DNA of 64,000 nucleotides from Saccharothrix ecbatanensis (lineage in GTDB: Bacteria > Actinomycetota > Actinomycetes > Mycobacteriales > Pseudonocardiaceae), in contig NZ_JACHMO010000001.1 of NCBI RefSeq assembly GCF_014205015.1, positions 6,696,001 through 6,760,000 of the forward strand. Reading direction: 5' to 3'. The stretch's first letter is position 1, and each line of letters opens with the position of its first letter. Positions 38,984 to 49,000 of this stretch are shown one piece after another. Below the pieces are notes generated by a model. It was given only the letters and a program-made list of their open reading frames with translations, made no database searches and had not been told where the DNA came from. A program made the position numbers and the translations under genes.

Positions 38984-40492
38984 CTAGACGCCCGGTGGCG
39001 GCGTCCGGAGCCCCGCCGCAGCCTCCTCCACCAGGCTCCCATCGGCCAAAAGATCGCGCACGGACCTGGCCAAGAAGTAACCAGTGCCACCCCCGACCTG
39101 CCCGAACCACGGCACCGCGACGCCCTTCAGCGCGGGCACCGGCTGCAAAACCCGGTACACGTGGTACCGGCGGTTCAGCCACTCCGGCGGCAACGAGCGG
39201 TTGCCGAACACCGTGCCGGCCGCGTAGACGAGGTTGCCGGTGTCCGCGCCGAACCGGTCCAGCTCGGCGCCGACCGGGATGACGACGTCCTCGTGGTCCC
39301 GGAACAACGACAGCGGCGGCTCGTCGGGCAACGGCTGGATGCCCGGGACCGGCGTCACCAGGGCGCCGGTGTCCGCCGCGCGCGTCCGGTCCACGTCCGC
39401 CTGCCACAGCAGCTCGGCCAGCAGCACCTTCGCCGCGTCCACCGCGTGCTCGTACACCCTGGGCCGACCGTGCGGGCCGCGATCGGCGTCCCAGAACTGG
39501 ACCTGCCAGCCGGACCGGCCGGGCGCGGGTTCGATCACCAGCGCGTCGGGCTTCGGCTCCACGATGCCGTACGCGGACGTGGCGACGCCGTAGTGGTCGA
39601 GCCGGATCTTGAGGTGGTCGAGCGCGCGCTGGTCGACGTCGGTGATCACCCGCGGCCGGTGCTCGGGCGGCGGTGCGCCCTCGGTTTGCCCGGTGGCGAC
39701 GGCGTTCGCCGCGCTCTCCGCCTCCGGTGAGACGTTCGGCACGGTGTAGCCGTTGTCCCTGATGTGCTCCACGAGCTGCGGCAGCGGCGGGACGCGGTGG
39801 TGGCGCAGGTAGTACGCCACGCCGCCCGGCCACGCCCAGGTGCCGTCGGTGTGGAAGGTCAGCGGCACGGACGGGGTGGCATCCGGCTTGAACGCGTCCG
39901 CGCCGTAGGAGCGCGCGGACAGCACGACCGGCGCGTTCTCCAGGTAGGCGAGGACGTCGTCCACTTCCTGCGGGTGCACGGCCGGGCGGTGGTGCACCGG
40001 GTTGCCCTGCGGGTCGGCCCCGTCGAACACCGGCGCGGCGAACAGGCTGCTCTTCACCGGCCCCAGGCCCGCGCGTTCGCGCAGCCACGCCGGGATCGCG
40101 TCGTCGTCACGCGGGTAGAGCTGCAACTCCTCGGCGCAGTGCTCGGGCGTGGGCGGCTGGTTCCAGTCCGGCTCGCGGTCCCGGTCGAACTCCGCCGAGT
40201 ACGTGTCCGGGTGCACGAGGCGGAACTTCATCGAGAACCACGTGCCGGCGTCCGGGCTCGCCATGCCGTCGCGCAGCTGCACGAAGAACGGCAGCGCCTC
40301 CGGCGGCAGGTCCCAGTCGAACGACGAGCCGTACATGGTCAAGCCGGAGACCTGCGCCTCCACGTGGGCGCCCACCATCCGGAAGTCGACGAACAGCTGC
40401 TCCCAGTCGCCGGGCAGGCGCTGCACCAGCAGCGTGGTGACGGAGCCGAGGATCGCGTTCTGGTCCTCGACGTCCAACTGCGGCGCGGTCAT
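38984..40492 (-). CDS. TNT-domain toxin-like protein with YezG-like N-terminus, short form
   Basis: A 502-residue paralogue of the next gene without the long linker. It has the YezG-like domain (residues 1-140, YSAEFDRDREPDWNQ and LYPRDDDAIPAWLRER), the second domain (LTFHTDGTWAWPGGVAYYL), a third domain (VQFWDADRGPHGRPRVYEHA) and a TNT domain (ELDRFGADTGNLVYAAGTVF, PWFGQVGGGTGYFL). The TNT family hydrolyses NAD; activity here is inferred. Its ATG overlaps the stop of the YezG-only gene (ATGA). No secretion signal is visible. Confidence 0.87.
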   Translation of the reverse strand: MTAPQLDVEDQNAILGSVTTLLVQRLPGDWEQLFVDFRMVGAHVEAQVSGLTMYGSSFDWDLPPEALPFFVQLRDGMASPDAGTWFSMKFRLVHPDTYSAEFDRDREPDWNQPPTPEHCAEELQLYPRDDDAIPAWLRERAGLGPVKSSLFAAPVFDGADPQGNPVHHRPAVHPQEVDDVLAYLENAPVVLSARSYGADAFKPDATPSVPLTFHTDGTWAWPGGVAYYLRHHRVPPLPQLVEHIRDNGYTVPNVSPEAESAANAVATGQTEGAPPPEHRPRVITDVDQRALDHLKIRLDHYGVATSAYGIVEPKPDALVIEPAPGRSGWQVQFWDADRGPHGRPRVYEHAVDAAKVLLAELLWQADVDRTRAADTGALVTPVPGIQPLPDEPPLSLFRDHEDVVIPVGAELDRFGADTGNLVYAAGTVFGNRSLPPEWLNRRYHVYRVLQPVPALKGVAVPWFGQVGGGTGYFLARSVRDLLADGSLVEEAAAGLRTPPPGV

Positions 40493-40995
40493 GTGTTCTG
40501 CTCCTCGGTGCTTGCTTCCTCGGTGCTTGCTTCCTTGGGGCCGGTTTCCGCCTCGACCAGCTTGGCGCGCAGCCAGTCGGGGACGTAGGCCTCGTCGCGG
40601 GGGAAGGCCTGGAGGTCACGGGCGAAGTCCGCCGCCGGCACCGGCGGGTCGAACTTGGGGTCGTGGTCGAAGTTGTAGGTGACGTCGATCCGGGCCGGCG
40701 CGTTGACCACGCACCGCGCCGAGAACCACGTGCCGCGTCCCGGCTGGTACAGCACCTGCCGCATCTCCTGGAAGGCGGCGGTCAGCCCTTCCGAAGGGAC
40801 CACCTCGGGGGTGCCGCCGTCCGGCATGTACACCTTCAGCGTCACGTCCCGCACCGCTGCGGTCATCCGCACCAGCAGGTCGATCCGCCGGAAGCCTTCG
40901 GGAGCAGCGTCGAGCAGCATGCCGCCGATGTGCTGGAGCAGCTCGTCGTGGCGCTGCTCGGGAGCCGGCCGGTCGGAGGGCTGCGTTGGGCTCAT
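40489..40995 (-). CDS. YezG-like (DUF600-type) immunity protein
   Basis: A 168-residue acidic protein with only the YezG-like domain: IGGMLLDAAPEGFRRIDLL, RGTWFSARCVVNAPARID, YNFDHDPKFDPPVP and FPRDEAYVPDWLRAKL. The C-terminal tail is Glu-rich (KEASTEEASTEEQ). It is the first gene of the operon and is translationally coupled to the first TNT gene, the usual place for an immunity gene. AGGAG lies 9 bases before the ATG at 40995. Immunity to the TNT domains is inferred from the pairing. Confidence 0.7.
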   Translation of the reverse strand: MSPTQPSDRPAPEQRHDELLQHIGGMLLDAAPEGFRRIDLLVRMTAAVRDVTLKVYMPDGGTPEVVPSEGLTAAFQEMRQVLYQPGRGTWFSARCVVNAPARIDVTYNFDHDPKFDPPVPAADFARDLQAFPRDEAYVPDWLRAKLVEAETGPKEASTEEASTEEQNT

Positions 40996-41188
40996 TCGGG
41001 TAGCTCCTGACGTAGATCTCGGTGGTGCCGTCGGCGAGCGTCACACGCCATCGGCTCCGGTACCGGCGCCGCGGGCCGCGGGGGGCGTGTCGATCACTTC
41101 GACCGTACCGCCGGACTTCGTGGACTCGCCGACCGTTCCCGGATATCCGTGACCGTTTTGTCGGGGGGTCGGGGCAGAGTGTCACCCC

Positions 41189-42397
41189 GTGCTCCGTCCG
41201 TACCGGCAACTCGCCGCGATACCCCACCTGCCATGGCTGCTCTTGTGGTCGATCGTGGGCCGCATCCACCTGCCCGCGACGCCGTTGGCGGTGTCGTTCC
41301 TGATAGCCGGGTGGACGGGCTCGTACGCGGTGGCGGGCGTGGTCGGCGGTGCGTTGACGTTGGGCATGGGTGTGGCCGGGCCGGTGCGGGGGCGTGCGGC
41401 GGACCGGAGTCCGGCTGGGCGGTTGCTGCTGGTCACGGCCTCGGGTTACGGCGTGGGCATCGCGGTGTTGGGTGTGCTGCCCGCGTTCACGCCTAGCTCG
41501 GCGTGGCCGGTGGCGGCGGTGGTGGCGTTCCTGACGGGGTTGAGCACGCCACCGGTGACGGCGATGAGCCGGGCGAGCTTCCCCAGGCTGGCCACCGGTC
41601 CGGCGCGGTCGGCGGTGTTCACGGTCGAGGCGTCCATGCAGGAGGCCATGTACATCGCGGGTCCGGCGGGGGCGGCGGTCGCGGTGGCGGTGTGGAACGG
41701 GCAGGTCGCGCTGTGGCTGTGCGGTGCGCTGGCGGTGCTCGGCGCGTTCGGGTTCGGTGGCGCGTTGCGCCGGGCGGGGTTGAACGAGCCGGTGGGGTCG
41801 GCAACAGCCCGGAACGGGCGGACGTTGCTGCGGGACGGGCCGCTGGTGCTGGCGTTCGGCACGGCGCTGTGCATGGTGGCGTCGCTGGTGTCGATCGACC
41901 TGGTGATCATCGCGTGGGCCCGGGACCTCGGCACACCCGCGGTCGCCGGCGCGTTGACGGCGGTGTGGGGCGTCGGGTCCCTGGCCGGTGGGCTGATCGC
42001 GGGAGGTCTCAGCGGGCGGGTCCATTTCCCGCGGCGGATGCTGTTGATGGCGCTCGGCGTGGCGCCGCTGGTGCTGGTGCTGCCGCCAGTGCTGGAACCG
42101 TCGTCGGTGTGGCTGATCGGTCTGGTGCTGGGGGTGGGCGGGATGGCGATCGCGCCGGCCATCGCGGCCAACAACGAGCGGATCAACGGGCTCGCGCCGG
42201 AGGACCGGAAGGTCGAGGCGTTCGGCTGGATGGGCACGTTCACCACGGCGGGTTCGGCGTTGGCGCTGCCGCTGGCAGGGTCGTTGCTGGACCACTTCGG
42301 ACCTGCGGCGGCGGCCGGGGCGAGTACGGCGGCGGCGTTGCTCGGGGCGTTCCTGGCGAGCCGGGTGCGTGAACGGGAGGCTGTTCCGGTTGGGTGA
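41189..42397 (+). CDS. MFS transporter
   Basis: A 402-residue permease with 12 hydrophobic helices and the loop RGRAADRSPAGRLLL after helix 2. It belongs to the large group of actinobacterial efflux-type MFS proteins, and no substrate can be named. GTG start at 41189. It overlaps the next transporter gene by 29 bases and diverges from the TNT operon. Confidence 0.87.
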   Translation: MLRPYRQLAAIPHLPWLLLWSIVGRIHLPATPLAVSFLIAGWTGSYAVAGVVGGALTLGMGVAGPVRGRAADRSPAGRLLLVTASGYGVGIAVLGVLPAFTPSSAWPVAAVVAFLTGLSTPPVTAMSRASFPRLATGPARSAVFTVEASMQEAMYIAGPAGAAVAVAVWNGQVALWLCGALAVLGAFGFGGALRRAGLNEPVGSATARNGRTLLRDGPLVLAFGTALCMVASLVSIDLVIIAWARDLGTPAVAGALTAVWGVGSLAGGLIAGGLSGRVHFPRRMLLMALGVAPLVLVLPPVLEPSSVWLIGLVLGVGGMAIAPAIAANNERINGLAPEDRKVEAFGWMGTFTTAGSALALPLAGSLLDHFGPAAAAGASTAAALLGAFLASRVREREAVPVG

Positions 42398-43319
42398 CCG
42401 GGTTCGACTGGTCGGCGGGCTCGTCGCGTTCGTCGGCGGGGTGTTCCTGGCCGTTCAGGGACGGTTGAACGGCGAGTTGGGGCACGTGTTCGGCGACGGC
42501 TTCCTGGCCGCGCTGGTGTCGTTCGGCGGCGGGTTGGCCTTGTTGTTGTTGGGTGTGCCGACGACGGCCGCCGGACGTGCCGGGCTGGCTCGGCTGCGCT
42601 CGTCACTGCGGTCCGGACGGATCCGCTGGTGGCAGTGCGTCGGCGGGGCTTGCGGCGCGTTCTTCGTGTCCACGCAGGGGTTGACGATCACGGCGCTGGG
42701 CGTGGCCGTGTTCACGGTGGCAGCGGTCGGCGCGCAGACGGTGAGCAGCCTGCTCGTGGACCGGGCAGGACTCGGACCGGCCGGTCGAGTCTCGCTGAGC
42801 GCGCCACGCGTGATCGGTGCGGGCCTCGCCGTGGTGGCGGTCGCGATCGCGGTGTCGGACGAGTTCGGCGACCCGTCCGCCTTGTGGCTGGCACTTCTAC
42901 CCGCCGTGGCCGGAATCGGTCTGGGCTGGCAGCAGGCGATGAACGGGCTGGTCCGCGAGGCGGCGCAGAGCACGCGCGTGACCACTTTGGTCAACTTCGG
43001 CACCGGGACCATCGTCCTGCTCGCCGTGTGCGCCGTCGACCTTGCCGTGCGCGGGTTCCCTACCCAGGCCCCGACCGAACCGTGGTTCTACCTGGGCGGC
43101 ATCCTCGGCATCGTGACCATCGGCACGGCCGTGCTGGCGGTGCGCTGGCTGGGTGTGCTGGTGGTGGGCCTGTGCCAGGTCGCCGGGCAGCTGGTCGGCG
43201 CGATAGTGGTCGACGTGATCGCACCCGCCCCGGGCGAACAACTGTCGGCCGCGACGGTCGTCGGCACGGCGTTGACGCTGCTCGCGGTGGTGGTCGCGGC
43301 GCGCCCGCGAGCACGGTGA
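42369..43319 (+). CDS. DMT-superfamily transporter (DUF606/EamA-like)
   Basis: A 316-residue membrane protein with ten hydrophobic helices in two homologous halves; [16 protein letters not shown] and [13 protein letters not shown] mark the repeat ends in each half, as in the DUF606 family. The GTG at 42369 lies in the end of the MFS gene; the TTG at 42390 is an alternative start. Substrate unknown. The two transporters appear to be one transcription unit. Confidence 0.82.
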   Translation: MNGRLFRLGDRVRLVGGLVAFVGGVFLAVQGRLNGELGHVFGDGFLAALVSFGGGLALLLLGVPTTAAGRAGLARLRSSLRSGRIRWWQCVGGACGAFFVSTQGLTITALGVAVFTVAAVGAQTVSSLLVDRAGLGPAGRVSLSAPRVIGAGLAVVAVAIAVSDEFGDPSALWLALLPAVAGIGLGWQQAMNGLVREAAQSTRVTTLVNFGTGTIVLLAVCAVDLAVRGFPTQAPTEPWFYLGGILGIVTIGTAVLAVRWLGVLVVGLCQVAGQLVGAIVVDVIAPAPGEQLSAATVVGTALTLLAVVVAARPRAR

Positions 43320-43356
43320 TGCGAACGCGGCCGGTGGTGATGAGAGGATGAGGCAC

Positions 43357-44214
43357 GTGACTGCGACGACTCTCGACGGCAAGGCCACCCGGAACGCGAT
43401 CTTCGAAGACCTGCGCGTGCGGGTCGCCGCGTTGGTCGAGCAGGGGGTGACGCCCGGCCTGGCCACCGTGCTGGTCGGCGACGACCCCGGGTCGCACTCG
43501 TACGTCCGCGGCAAGCACCTGGCCTGCGCGAAGGTCGGCATCACGTCGATCCGCCGCGACCTGCCGTCGGACATCACGCAGTCACAGCTCGAAGACGTCA
43601 TCGACGAGCTGAACGCCGACCCGGCCTGCACCGCGTACATCGTGCAGCTGCCGCTGCCCAAGCACCTCGACCCGAACCCGATCCTGGCGCGCATCGACCC
43701 GCGCAAGGACGGCGATGGCCTGCACCCCGTCAACCTGGGCAAACTCGTCCTGGGTGACGAGGGCCCGCTCCCCGCCACGCCGCGCGGGATCGTGGAGCTG
43801 CTGCGCCGGTACGACGTGCCGATCGCCGGGGCGAACGTGACCGTGGTGGGTCGTGGCGTAACCGTCGGCCGGCCGATCGGGCTGCTGCTGACCCGTCGCA
43901 GCGAGAACGCCACCGTGACGCTGTGCCACACCGGCACCAAGGACTTGGCGGCCGAGGTGCGGCGGGCGGACATCGTGATCGCGGGTGCGGGCAGCCCCGG
44001 CTTGATCACGGCGGACATGGTGAAGCCCGGCGCGGCCGTGGTGGACGTCGGCATCACCCGGACCGAGGCCGGTCTGGTGGGCGACGTGCACCCGTCGGTG
44101 GCCGAGGTGGCCGGGTACCTGGCGCCGATCCCGGGTGGCGCCGGTCCGATGACGATTGCGATGCTGCTGACCAACACGGTCGAGGCAGCCGAGCGCAACG
44201 TGGCGACGGCCTGA
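43357..44214 (+). CDS. folD: Methylenetetrahydrofolate dehydrogenase/cyclohydrolase
   Basis: Bifunctional one-carbon enzyme (5,10-methylene-THF to 10-formyl-THF), 285 residues. Motifs: [14 protein letters not shown] with the catalytic Lys, [20 protein letters not shown], and [11 protein letters not shown] followed by the NADP site [14 protein letters not shown]. The GTG at 43357 is favoured by GAGAGG 9 bases upstream and by the family N-terminus ([11 protein letters not shown]); the ATG at 43348 has no spacing for a ribosome site. Its product feeds the purine enzymes PurN and PurH. Confidence 0.95.
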   Translation: MTATTLDGKATRNAIFEDLRVRVAALVEQGVTPGLATVLVGDDPGSHSYVRGKHLACAKVGITSIRRDLPSDITQSQLEDVIDELNADPACTAYIVQLPLPKHLDPNPILARIDPRKDGDGLHPVNLGKLVLGDEGPLPATPRGIVELLRRYDVPIAGANVTVVGRGVTVGRPIGLLLTRRSENATVTLCHTGTKDLAAEVRRADIVIAGAGSPGLITADMVKPGAAVVDVGITRTEAGLVGDVHPSVAEVAGYLAPIPGGAGPMTIAMLLTNTVEAAERNVATA

Positions 44215-44224
44215 GGCGGAAGCG

Positions 44225-44527
44225 GTGGAGTTGTTGCCGGAACAGCGCTGGCGGTCCGGGGCGGGCAGGCACCTGCCATTCGCGCTGGTGCTGGGCGTGG
44301 TCGGGTTGGGTCTCCTGCGGATCGTGCAGTACCACTGGAGGCAGGGCGCGGTGCTGATCGGGCTCGCGCTCCTGATCGCGGCCCTGCTGCGGGTGCTCGT
44401 CACCGACGAGCAGGCAGGCCTGATCGCGATCCGCAGCCGCAGCGTCGACGCGTTGCTGTACTCGGGTCTGGGGTTCTCGGTGATCGTCGTGGCGATGACC
44501 ATCATCGGCGGCCCCCTCGACCGCTGA
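44225..44527 (+). CDS. DUF3017 small membrane protein
   Basis: A 100-residue protein with three hydrophobic helices (FALVLGVVGLGLLRIV, AVLIGLALLIAALLRVLV, LLYSGLGFSVIVVAMTII) and the DUF3017 feature LVTDEQAGLIAIRSRSVD. It follows folD by 10 bases, the usual neighbour in actinobacteria. Function unknown. GTG start with GGCGGAAGC upstream. Confidence 0.85.
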   Translation: MELLPEQRWRSGAGRHLPFALVLGVVGLGLLRIVQYHWRQGAVLIGLALLIAALLRVLVTDEQAGLIAIRSRSVDALLYSGLGFSVIVVAMTIIGGPLDR

Positions 44528-44533
44528 CACCGC

Positions 44534-45097
44534 CTACGTGCGGTCGACCAACGCCGTGATCAGCTCCTTCATCTCGTCCTCCGGCAACACCTCCGGCAGG
44601 GTCAGGTGCTCGACGATCATGCCGCTCATCGCCAGGTAGAGGGACACGACGGTGGTCCGGTCCCCCGGCAGCCCCGCGTCCAGGTGGAAGCGGACGTTCT
44701 GCTCCAGGTTGTCGCTGATCGTCTTGGTCAACGCGGCCTGCAACTCCGGCCGCCTGGTCGCCTCAAGTCGCAGCTCCAACAACGCCAGGTACCCCGTCCG
44801 GTCGACCTGGAGCCGTTCGAGCAGGTCGCGAAGCAGCCGCTCCACCAGGCTCTTGTCCGGTGGCGCCGCCATCGTCTTGGCCAGCCGCTGCGCACTGGGC
44901 GCGAGCCTCACGTGCACGTACTCGCCCACCTGTCTCAACAGGTCGTCCCGGTTGGCGAAGTAGTTCGAAGCGGTGCCACCGGGCACCCCCGCCTCCTGAT
45001 CCACAGCCCGAAACGTCAGACCACGGGCGCCCTCTCGCGCCAACACCTCAACCGCCGCGTCAACGAGCGCCGTTCGCCTGGTCGGGTTACGCACCAT
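44534..45097 (-). CDS. TetR/AcrR family regulator
   Basis: A 187-residue repressor with the helix-turn-helix GARGLTFRAVDQEAGVPGGT and SNYFANRDDLL, and a ligand domain in the C-terminal 130 residues. It diverges from the reductase-like gene at 45172, and the region between holds an inverted repeat, so it probably regulates that gene and itself. AAGGAGGA lies 5-6 bases before the ATG at 45097. Confidence 0.88.
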   Translation of the reverse strand: MVRNPTRRTALVDAAVEVLAREGARGLTFRAVDQEAGVPGGTASNYFANRDDLLRQVGEYVHVRLAPSAQRLAKTMAAPPDKSLVERLLRDLLERLQVDRTGYLALLELRLEATRRPELQAALTKTISDNLEQNVRFHLDAGLPGDRTTVVSLYLAMSGMIVEHLTLPEVLPEDEMKELITALVDRT

Positions 45098-45106
45098 GAT
45101 TCCTCC

Positions 45107-45146
45107 TTGACAACCACTCCAACCATAGTACTACAGTCAGAGTGGT
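45107..45146 (+). promoter_or_regulatory. Promoter/operator of the reductase-like gene
   Basis: A consensus TTGACA (45107-45112) lies before the palindrome TAGTACTA (45126-45133). Outer arms ACCACTC (45113-45119) and GAGTGGT (45140-45146) are exact reverse complements. TetR binding here would control both divergent genes. Confidence 0.55.
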
Positions 45147-45171
45147 CACCAGAACCCCCAAGGAGAACCCC

Positions 45172-45738
45172 ATGCGAACCCTGACCTACTTCGTCGCGAC
45201 CTCGCTCGACGGCTTCATCGCCGACCCGAAGGGCGGCTTCGGCGACTTCCTCTTCGAAGGCGACCACATGACCGCCCTCTTCGAGGAGTACCCCGACACC
45301 CTGCCCGCGCAGGGCCGCGAGGCCATGGGCATCGACGCGCCGAACCAGCACTTCGACACGGTCCTCATGGGCCGGGCCACCTATCAAGTCCCCGGCGGCC
45401 TACCGAGCCCGTACCCACACCTACGCCAATACGTGGCGTCCAGCAGGCTCAGCACCACGCCGATCGACGTCGAGGTAGTAGCCGACCCCCTGACCAAGGT
45501 CCGCGAACTGAAAGCCGAGACAGGCCTGGGCATCTGGCTGTGCGGCGGCGGCAGACTGGCCGCCACACTGCTGCCCGAGATCGACGAACTGATGCTCAAG
45601 GTCCACCCGATCGTGCTAGGCAAAGGCATCCCCCTCTTCGCCGGCGAATTCCCCACCACCCGCTTCGCCAAAGCCTCAACCAGAACCTTCGACACCGGCG
45701 TCATATTCACCACCTACACCAAGGCCGACACCCCCTGA
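45172..45738 (+). CDS. Dihydrofolate-reductase-like (RibD C-terminal) protein
   Basis: A 188-residue protein of the DHFR/RibD-C fold: TYFVATSLDGFIADPKG at the N-terminus, the nucleotide-binding GLGIWLCGGGRLAATLL and IDELMLKVHPIVLGKGIPLF. Most actinobacterial members are reductases of unknown substrate, not true folate enzymes. The ATG at 45172 follows AAGGAGA; the longer frame from 45142 adds residues within the promoter. Its codons are unusually A/C-ending toward the 3' end, in a strand-skewed region. Confidence 0.85.
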   Translation: MRTLTYFVATSLDGFIADPKGGFGDFLFEGDHMTALFEEYPDTLPAQGREAMGIDAPNQHFDTVLMGRATYQVPGGLPSPYPHLRQYVASSRLSTTPIDVEVVADPLTKVRELKAETGLGIWLCGGGRLAATLLPEIDELMLKVHPIVLGKGIPLFAGEFPTTRFAKASTRTFDTGVIFTTYTKADTP

Positions 45739-45800
45739 CACCGGTTGACACGGACGCCCACCGGCGGCCGACATGGGGCCGCCACCGACCTCGGCACAGA

Positions 45801-45854
45801 CAGCTGTATCGCTTGACACCAGCAGCTGCACCGCTTGACACGAGCAGTTGCAAG
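45801..45854. repeat. 22-bp tandem repeat
   Basis: Two and a half units: CAGCTGTATCGCTTGACACC plus AG (45801-45822), CAGCTGCACCGCTTGACACG plus AG (45823-45844), then CAGTTGCAAG. Confidence 0.7.
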
Positions 45855-45905
45855 TGAACTTCACCCAATCAACCCGCCCCGAATCACACCGCCACAACCC
45901 ACAAG

Positions 45906-46035
45906 GCCCGATTTGACATGGGTTCGGGTGCCATAGGCTGGTCGTAGCCGGCAGGCTTGGCGGGCGCTTTATCCGCCATGCCTGCCGGTTGCGGCCTGCC
46001 TGGGGTGCCCGTAAGGGCCCCATGTCAAATCGAGC
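45906..46035 (-). mobile_element. MITE-like palindromic element, copy B
   Basis: A 130-bp element with ends GCCCGATTTGAC (45906-45917) and GTCAAATCGAGC (46024-46035), one mismatch. Its reverse complement aligns along its whole length with copy A. The central hairpin is kept: where copy A has GCCGGGCAGGC/GCCTGCCCGGC, copy B has CCGGCAGGC/GCCTGCCGG, so a base lost on one side is also lost on the other. It lies 41 bases past the end of dnaE2. Confidence 0.75.
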
Positions 46036-46076
46036 CGTACCGCACCCCCACCCCACTCCACCTAACCCACCTCACC

Positions 46077-49000
46077 TCACCGAAAATCCCGAGACCGAGA
46101 CGGTATACGCAGATCCAACTGCTGCAACCGCTCAGCCCGAATACTGATAACCCCTTCAGCCGATTCAACCACCCCCCGGACAAGCAACGCAGGACTACTC
46201 CGAGCAACCTTCCGATAACGAGCCCACAACCCCGTCGTACACACCACGTTCACCATTCCAGTCTCGTCCTCGATATTGAGGAACGTGACACCCCCCGCAG
46301 TACCGGGCCGCTGCCGATGCGTGACAGCACCACCGATCAACACCCTGGTGCCGTTGGGCACCCGAACCAACTCAGCCGTCGTCAGTGCCCCCAGCCCGAC
46401 CAACCGATCACGCACGAACTCGGTCGGAAAACTGTCCGGTGACAACCCCATAGCCCAGACATCCGCAACCGCCAGTTCCACCTCGTCCATACCGGGCAGA
46501 GCAGGCGCATCAGTACCCACCACAGTCCCAGGCAACCGATCAGGCCGGATCTTCGCCACAGCCCCCGCCGACCACAGCGCAGCACGCCGATCAAGACCAA
46601 AACAACCAAACGCACCCGCAGTAGCCATAGCCTCCACCTGAGCAGTGCTCAGCCGGACCCTGGCACCGAAATCCGCCATATCCACATACGGCCCACCCCC
46701 CGATTCCCGTTCCGCAACCACAGCTTCGGCAACCTTCTGACCCACACTCCGAATACCCCCCAACCCGATACGCACAGCTTGTTCACCGCCACCCTCACCA
46801 TCAACCAACTCAAGGGTCGCGTGCGCAAGGCTGGCATTGACATCAGGCCCAAGCACACGCACACCGTGACGACGGGCATCCGCAACAAGTGATTGAGGTG
46901 AATAGAAGCCCATGGGCTGAGCACGCAGCAGAGCCGCACAGAACGCGGCCGGGTGGTAGAGCTTGAACCAGGAGCTGACGAAAACGATGTGCGCGAAGCT
47001 GAGCGCGTGGCTTTCCGGGAAGCCGAAGTTGGCGAACGCCAACAGTTTCGCGTAGATCTGCTCGGCCAGTTCGGGACCGACGCCTTTCGCTTCGGCGCCC
47101 TCGTAAAAGCGGTCGCGGAGGCGTTCCATCCGGTGCGTGGAGCGTTTGGCGCCCATGGCTCGGCGCAATTCGTCGGCCTCGGCGGGGCTGAAGTCGGCCA
47201 CGTCGACGGCGATCTGCATCAACTGTTCCTGGAACAGCGGCACGCCGAGGGTCTTCTTGAGCGCACCCTCCAGCAGGGGGTGGTCGTAATCCCACTCCTC
47301 CTTCCCGTTCCGGCGGCGGATGTAGGGGTGCACCGAGCCGCCCTGGATCGGGCCGGGGCGGATCAGGGCGACCTCGACCACCAAGTCGTAGAACGTCCGC
47401 GGCTTGAGCCGAGGGAGGGTGGCCATCTGGGCGCGACTCTCCACTTGGAAGACACCAACCGAATCGGCGCGCTGCAACATCTCGTAGACGCGTTGGTCCT
47501 CCAGGTCGAGGTTGCCGATGTCGACCTCGATGCCCTCGTGCTCGCGCACCAGGTCGATGGCGTAGTGCAGGGCCGAGAGCATTCCCAGTCCGAGCAGGTC
47601 GAACTTCACCAACCCGATGGAGGCGCAATCGTCCTTGTCCCACTGCAACACCGTGCGGTCGGCCATCCGGCCCTTCTCCACCGGACACACCTCGCTGACC
47701 GGCCGGTCGCAGATGACCATGCCGCCGGAGTGGATGCCCAGGTGGCGCGGGAAGTTCTCCAACTCGGCGGCCAACTCCAACACCGGACGCGGTATGCCAC
47801 CTTCGTCCACTGTGGACCGTAGTGGGCCCCAGCGGTCGATCTGCTTGCTCCACGCGTCCTGCTGGCCGACCGAGTAGCCGAGTGCCCGCGCCACGTCCCG
47901 GATCGCCGACCGACCGCGGTAGCTGATGACGTTCGCGACCTGCGCGGCGTGCCGTCGTCCGTACTTGCGGTAGACGTACTGGATGGCCTCCTCGCGGCGG
48001 TCCGATTCGATGTCGAGGTCGATGTCGGGAGGGCCGTCCCGTGCCGGGGCCAGGAAGCGCTCGAAGAGGAGGTCGAACCGGACCGCGTCGACGTTGGTGA
48101 TGCCCAGCGCGTAGCAGACCGCGGAGTTCGCGGCCGAGCCGCGGCCCTGGCACAGGATGTCGTTGCGCCGGCAGAACGAGACGATGTCGTGCACGACGAG
48201 GAAGTAACCGGGGAAGTTCAACTTCTCGATGATCTTCAGCTCGTGCTCGATCTGCCGGTAGGCCCTGGGGTTCTCGCCGATGGACCGATAACGACGGGCC
48301 GCGCCCGCGTAGGTCAGCTCACGCAGGTGGCTGTTCTCGTCGTGACCGGCCGGCACGTCGAACGGCGGCAGTTGCGGCGCGATGAGCTTCAGGTCGAACT
48401 GGCACTGCATGCCGAGCACGGCCGAGCGGTGCACCGCGCCGGGGAAACGGGCGAACCGGCGGGCCATCTCCGCCCCCGACCGCAGGCACGCGGTGCGGCC
48501 GGGAGGCAGCCAGCCGGTCATCTCGTCCAGGCTGCGCCGTGCCCGCACGGCCGCCATCGCCGCGGCCAACCGACCACGCGCGGGCACCGCGTAGTGCACG
48601 GCGTTCGTCGCCACGGTCGGCAACCCCAGGTCGTGGGCCATGCCCCACAGCAGATCATTGCGCGGGCCGTCCTCGGGGTAGCCGTGGTCGGTCAGCTCCA
48701 CGAACACCCGGTCCGCACCGTAGAGATCGACCAGCCGGCGCAGCTGGGCGAACGCCGCCTCCGGGCCTTCCCGCGTCAACGCCCGGCGCACCGAGCCCTT
48801 GCGGCAGCCGGTGAGCACGACGCAGTCGTCCTTGGTGTCCGCGACGACCTCGTCCAACCGGTAGACCGGCCGTCCTTTCTCGCTACCGTCGGCGAGTTGG
48901 CCGGTGGTGATCGTGCGGCACAACGCGTGATAGCCGTCGCGGTTCGTGGCCAGCAGGAGGAGGTGCTCGCCTTCCGGGTCGGGCACACCGTTCTGCGGTG

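Larger units (their letters stand above)
45739..46076. other. Intergenic region between reductase and dnaE2 ends
   Basis: 338 bases without a gene. It holds a short 22-bp tandem repeat (45801-45854) and copy B of the palindromic element (45906-46035). The plus strand is poor in G and T, like the end of dnaE2. A minus-strand frame crosses it but has no ribosome site and is mostly repeat. No terminator apart from the element hairpin is seen. Confidence 0.6.

Noticed and set aside
35913..40088. One 1391-residue minus-strand frame through both TNT genes
   Set aside because: The upstream 393 codons are in a different frame from the real short TNT gene and are not protein-like. The ATG at 38909 with its ribosome site marks the true start.
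40992..41051. 19-codon leader frame before the YezG-like gene, also ending in ATGA
   Set aside because: Its ribosome site is poor (GGAG only three bases away), and any gene starting ATGA has an overlapping TGA frame by chance. It is weaker than the case at 19956.
45676..46056. Minus-strand 126-residue frame
   Set aside because: It is mostly element copy B and the antisense of the reductase end. There is no ribosome site.
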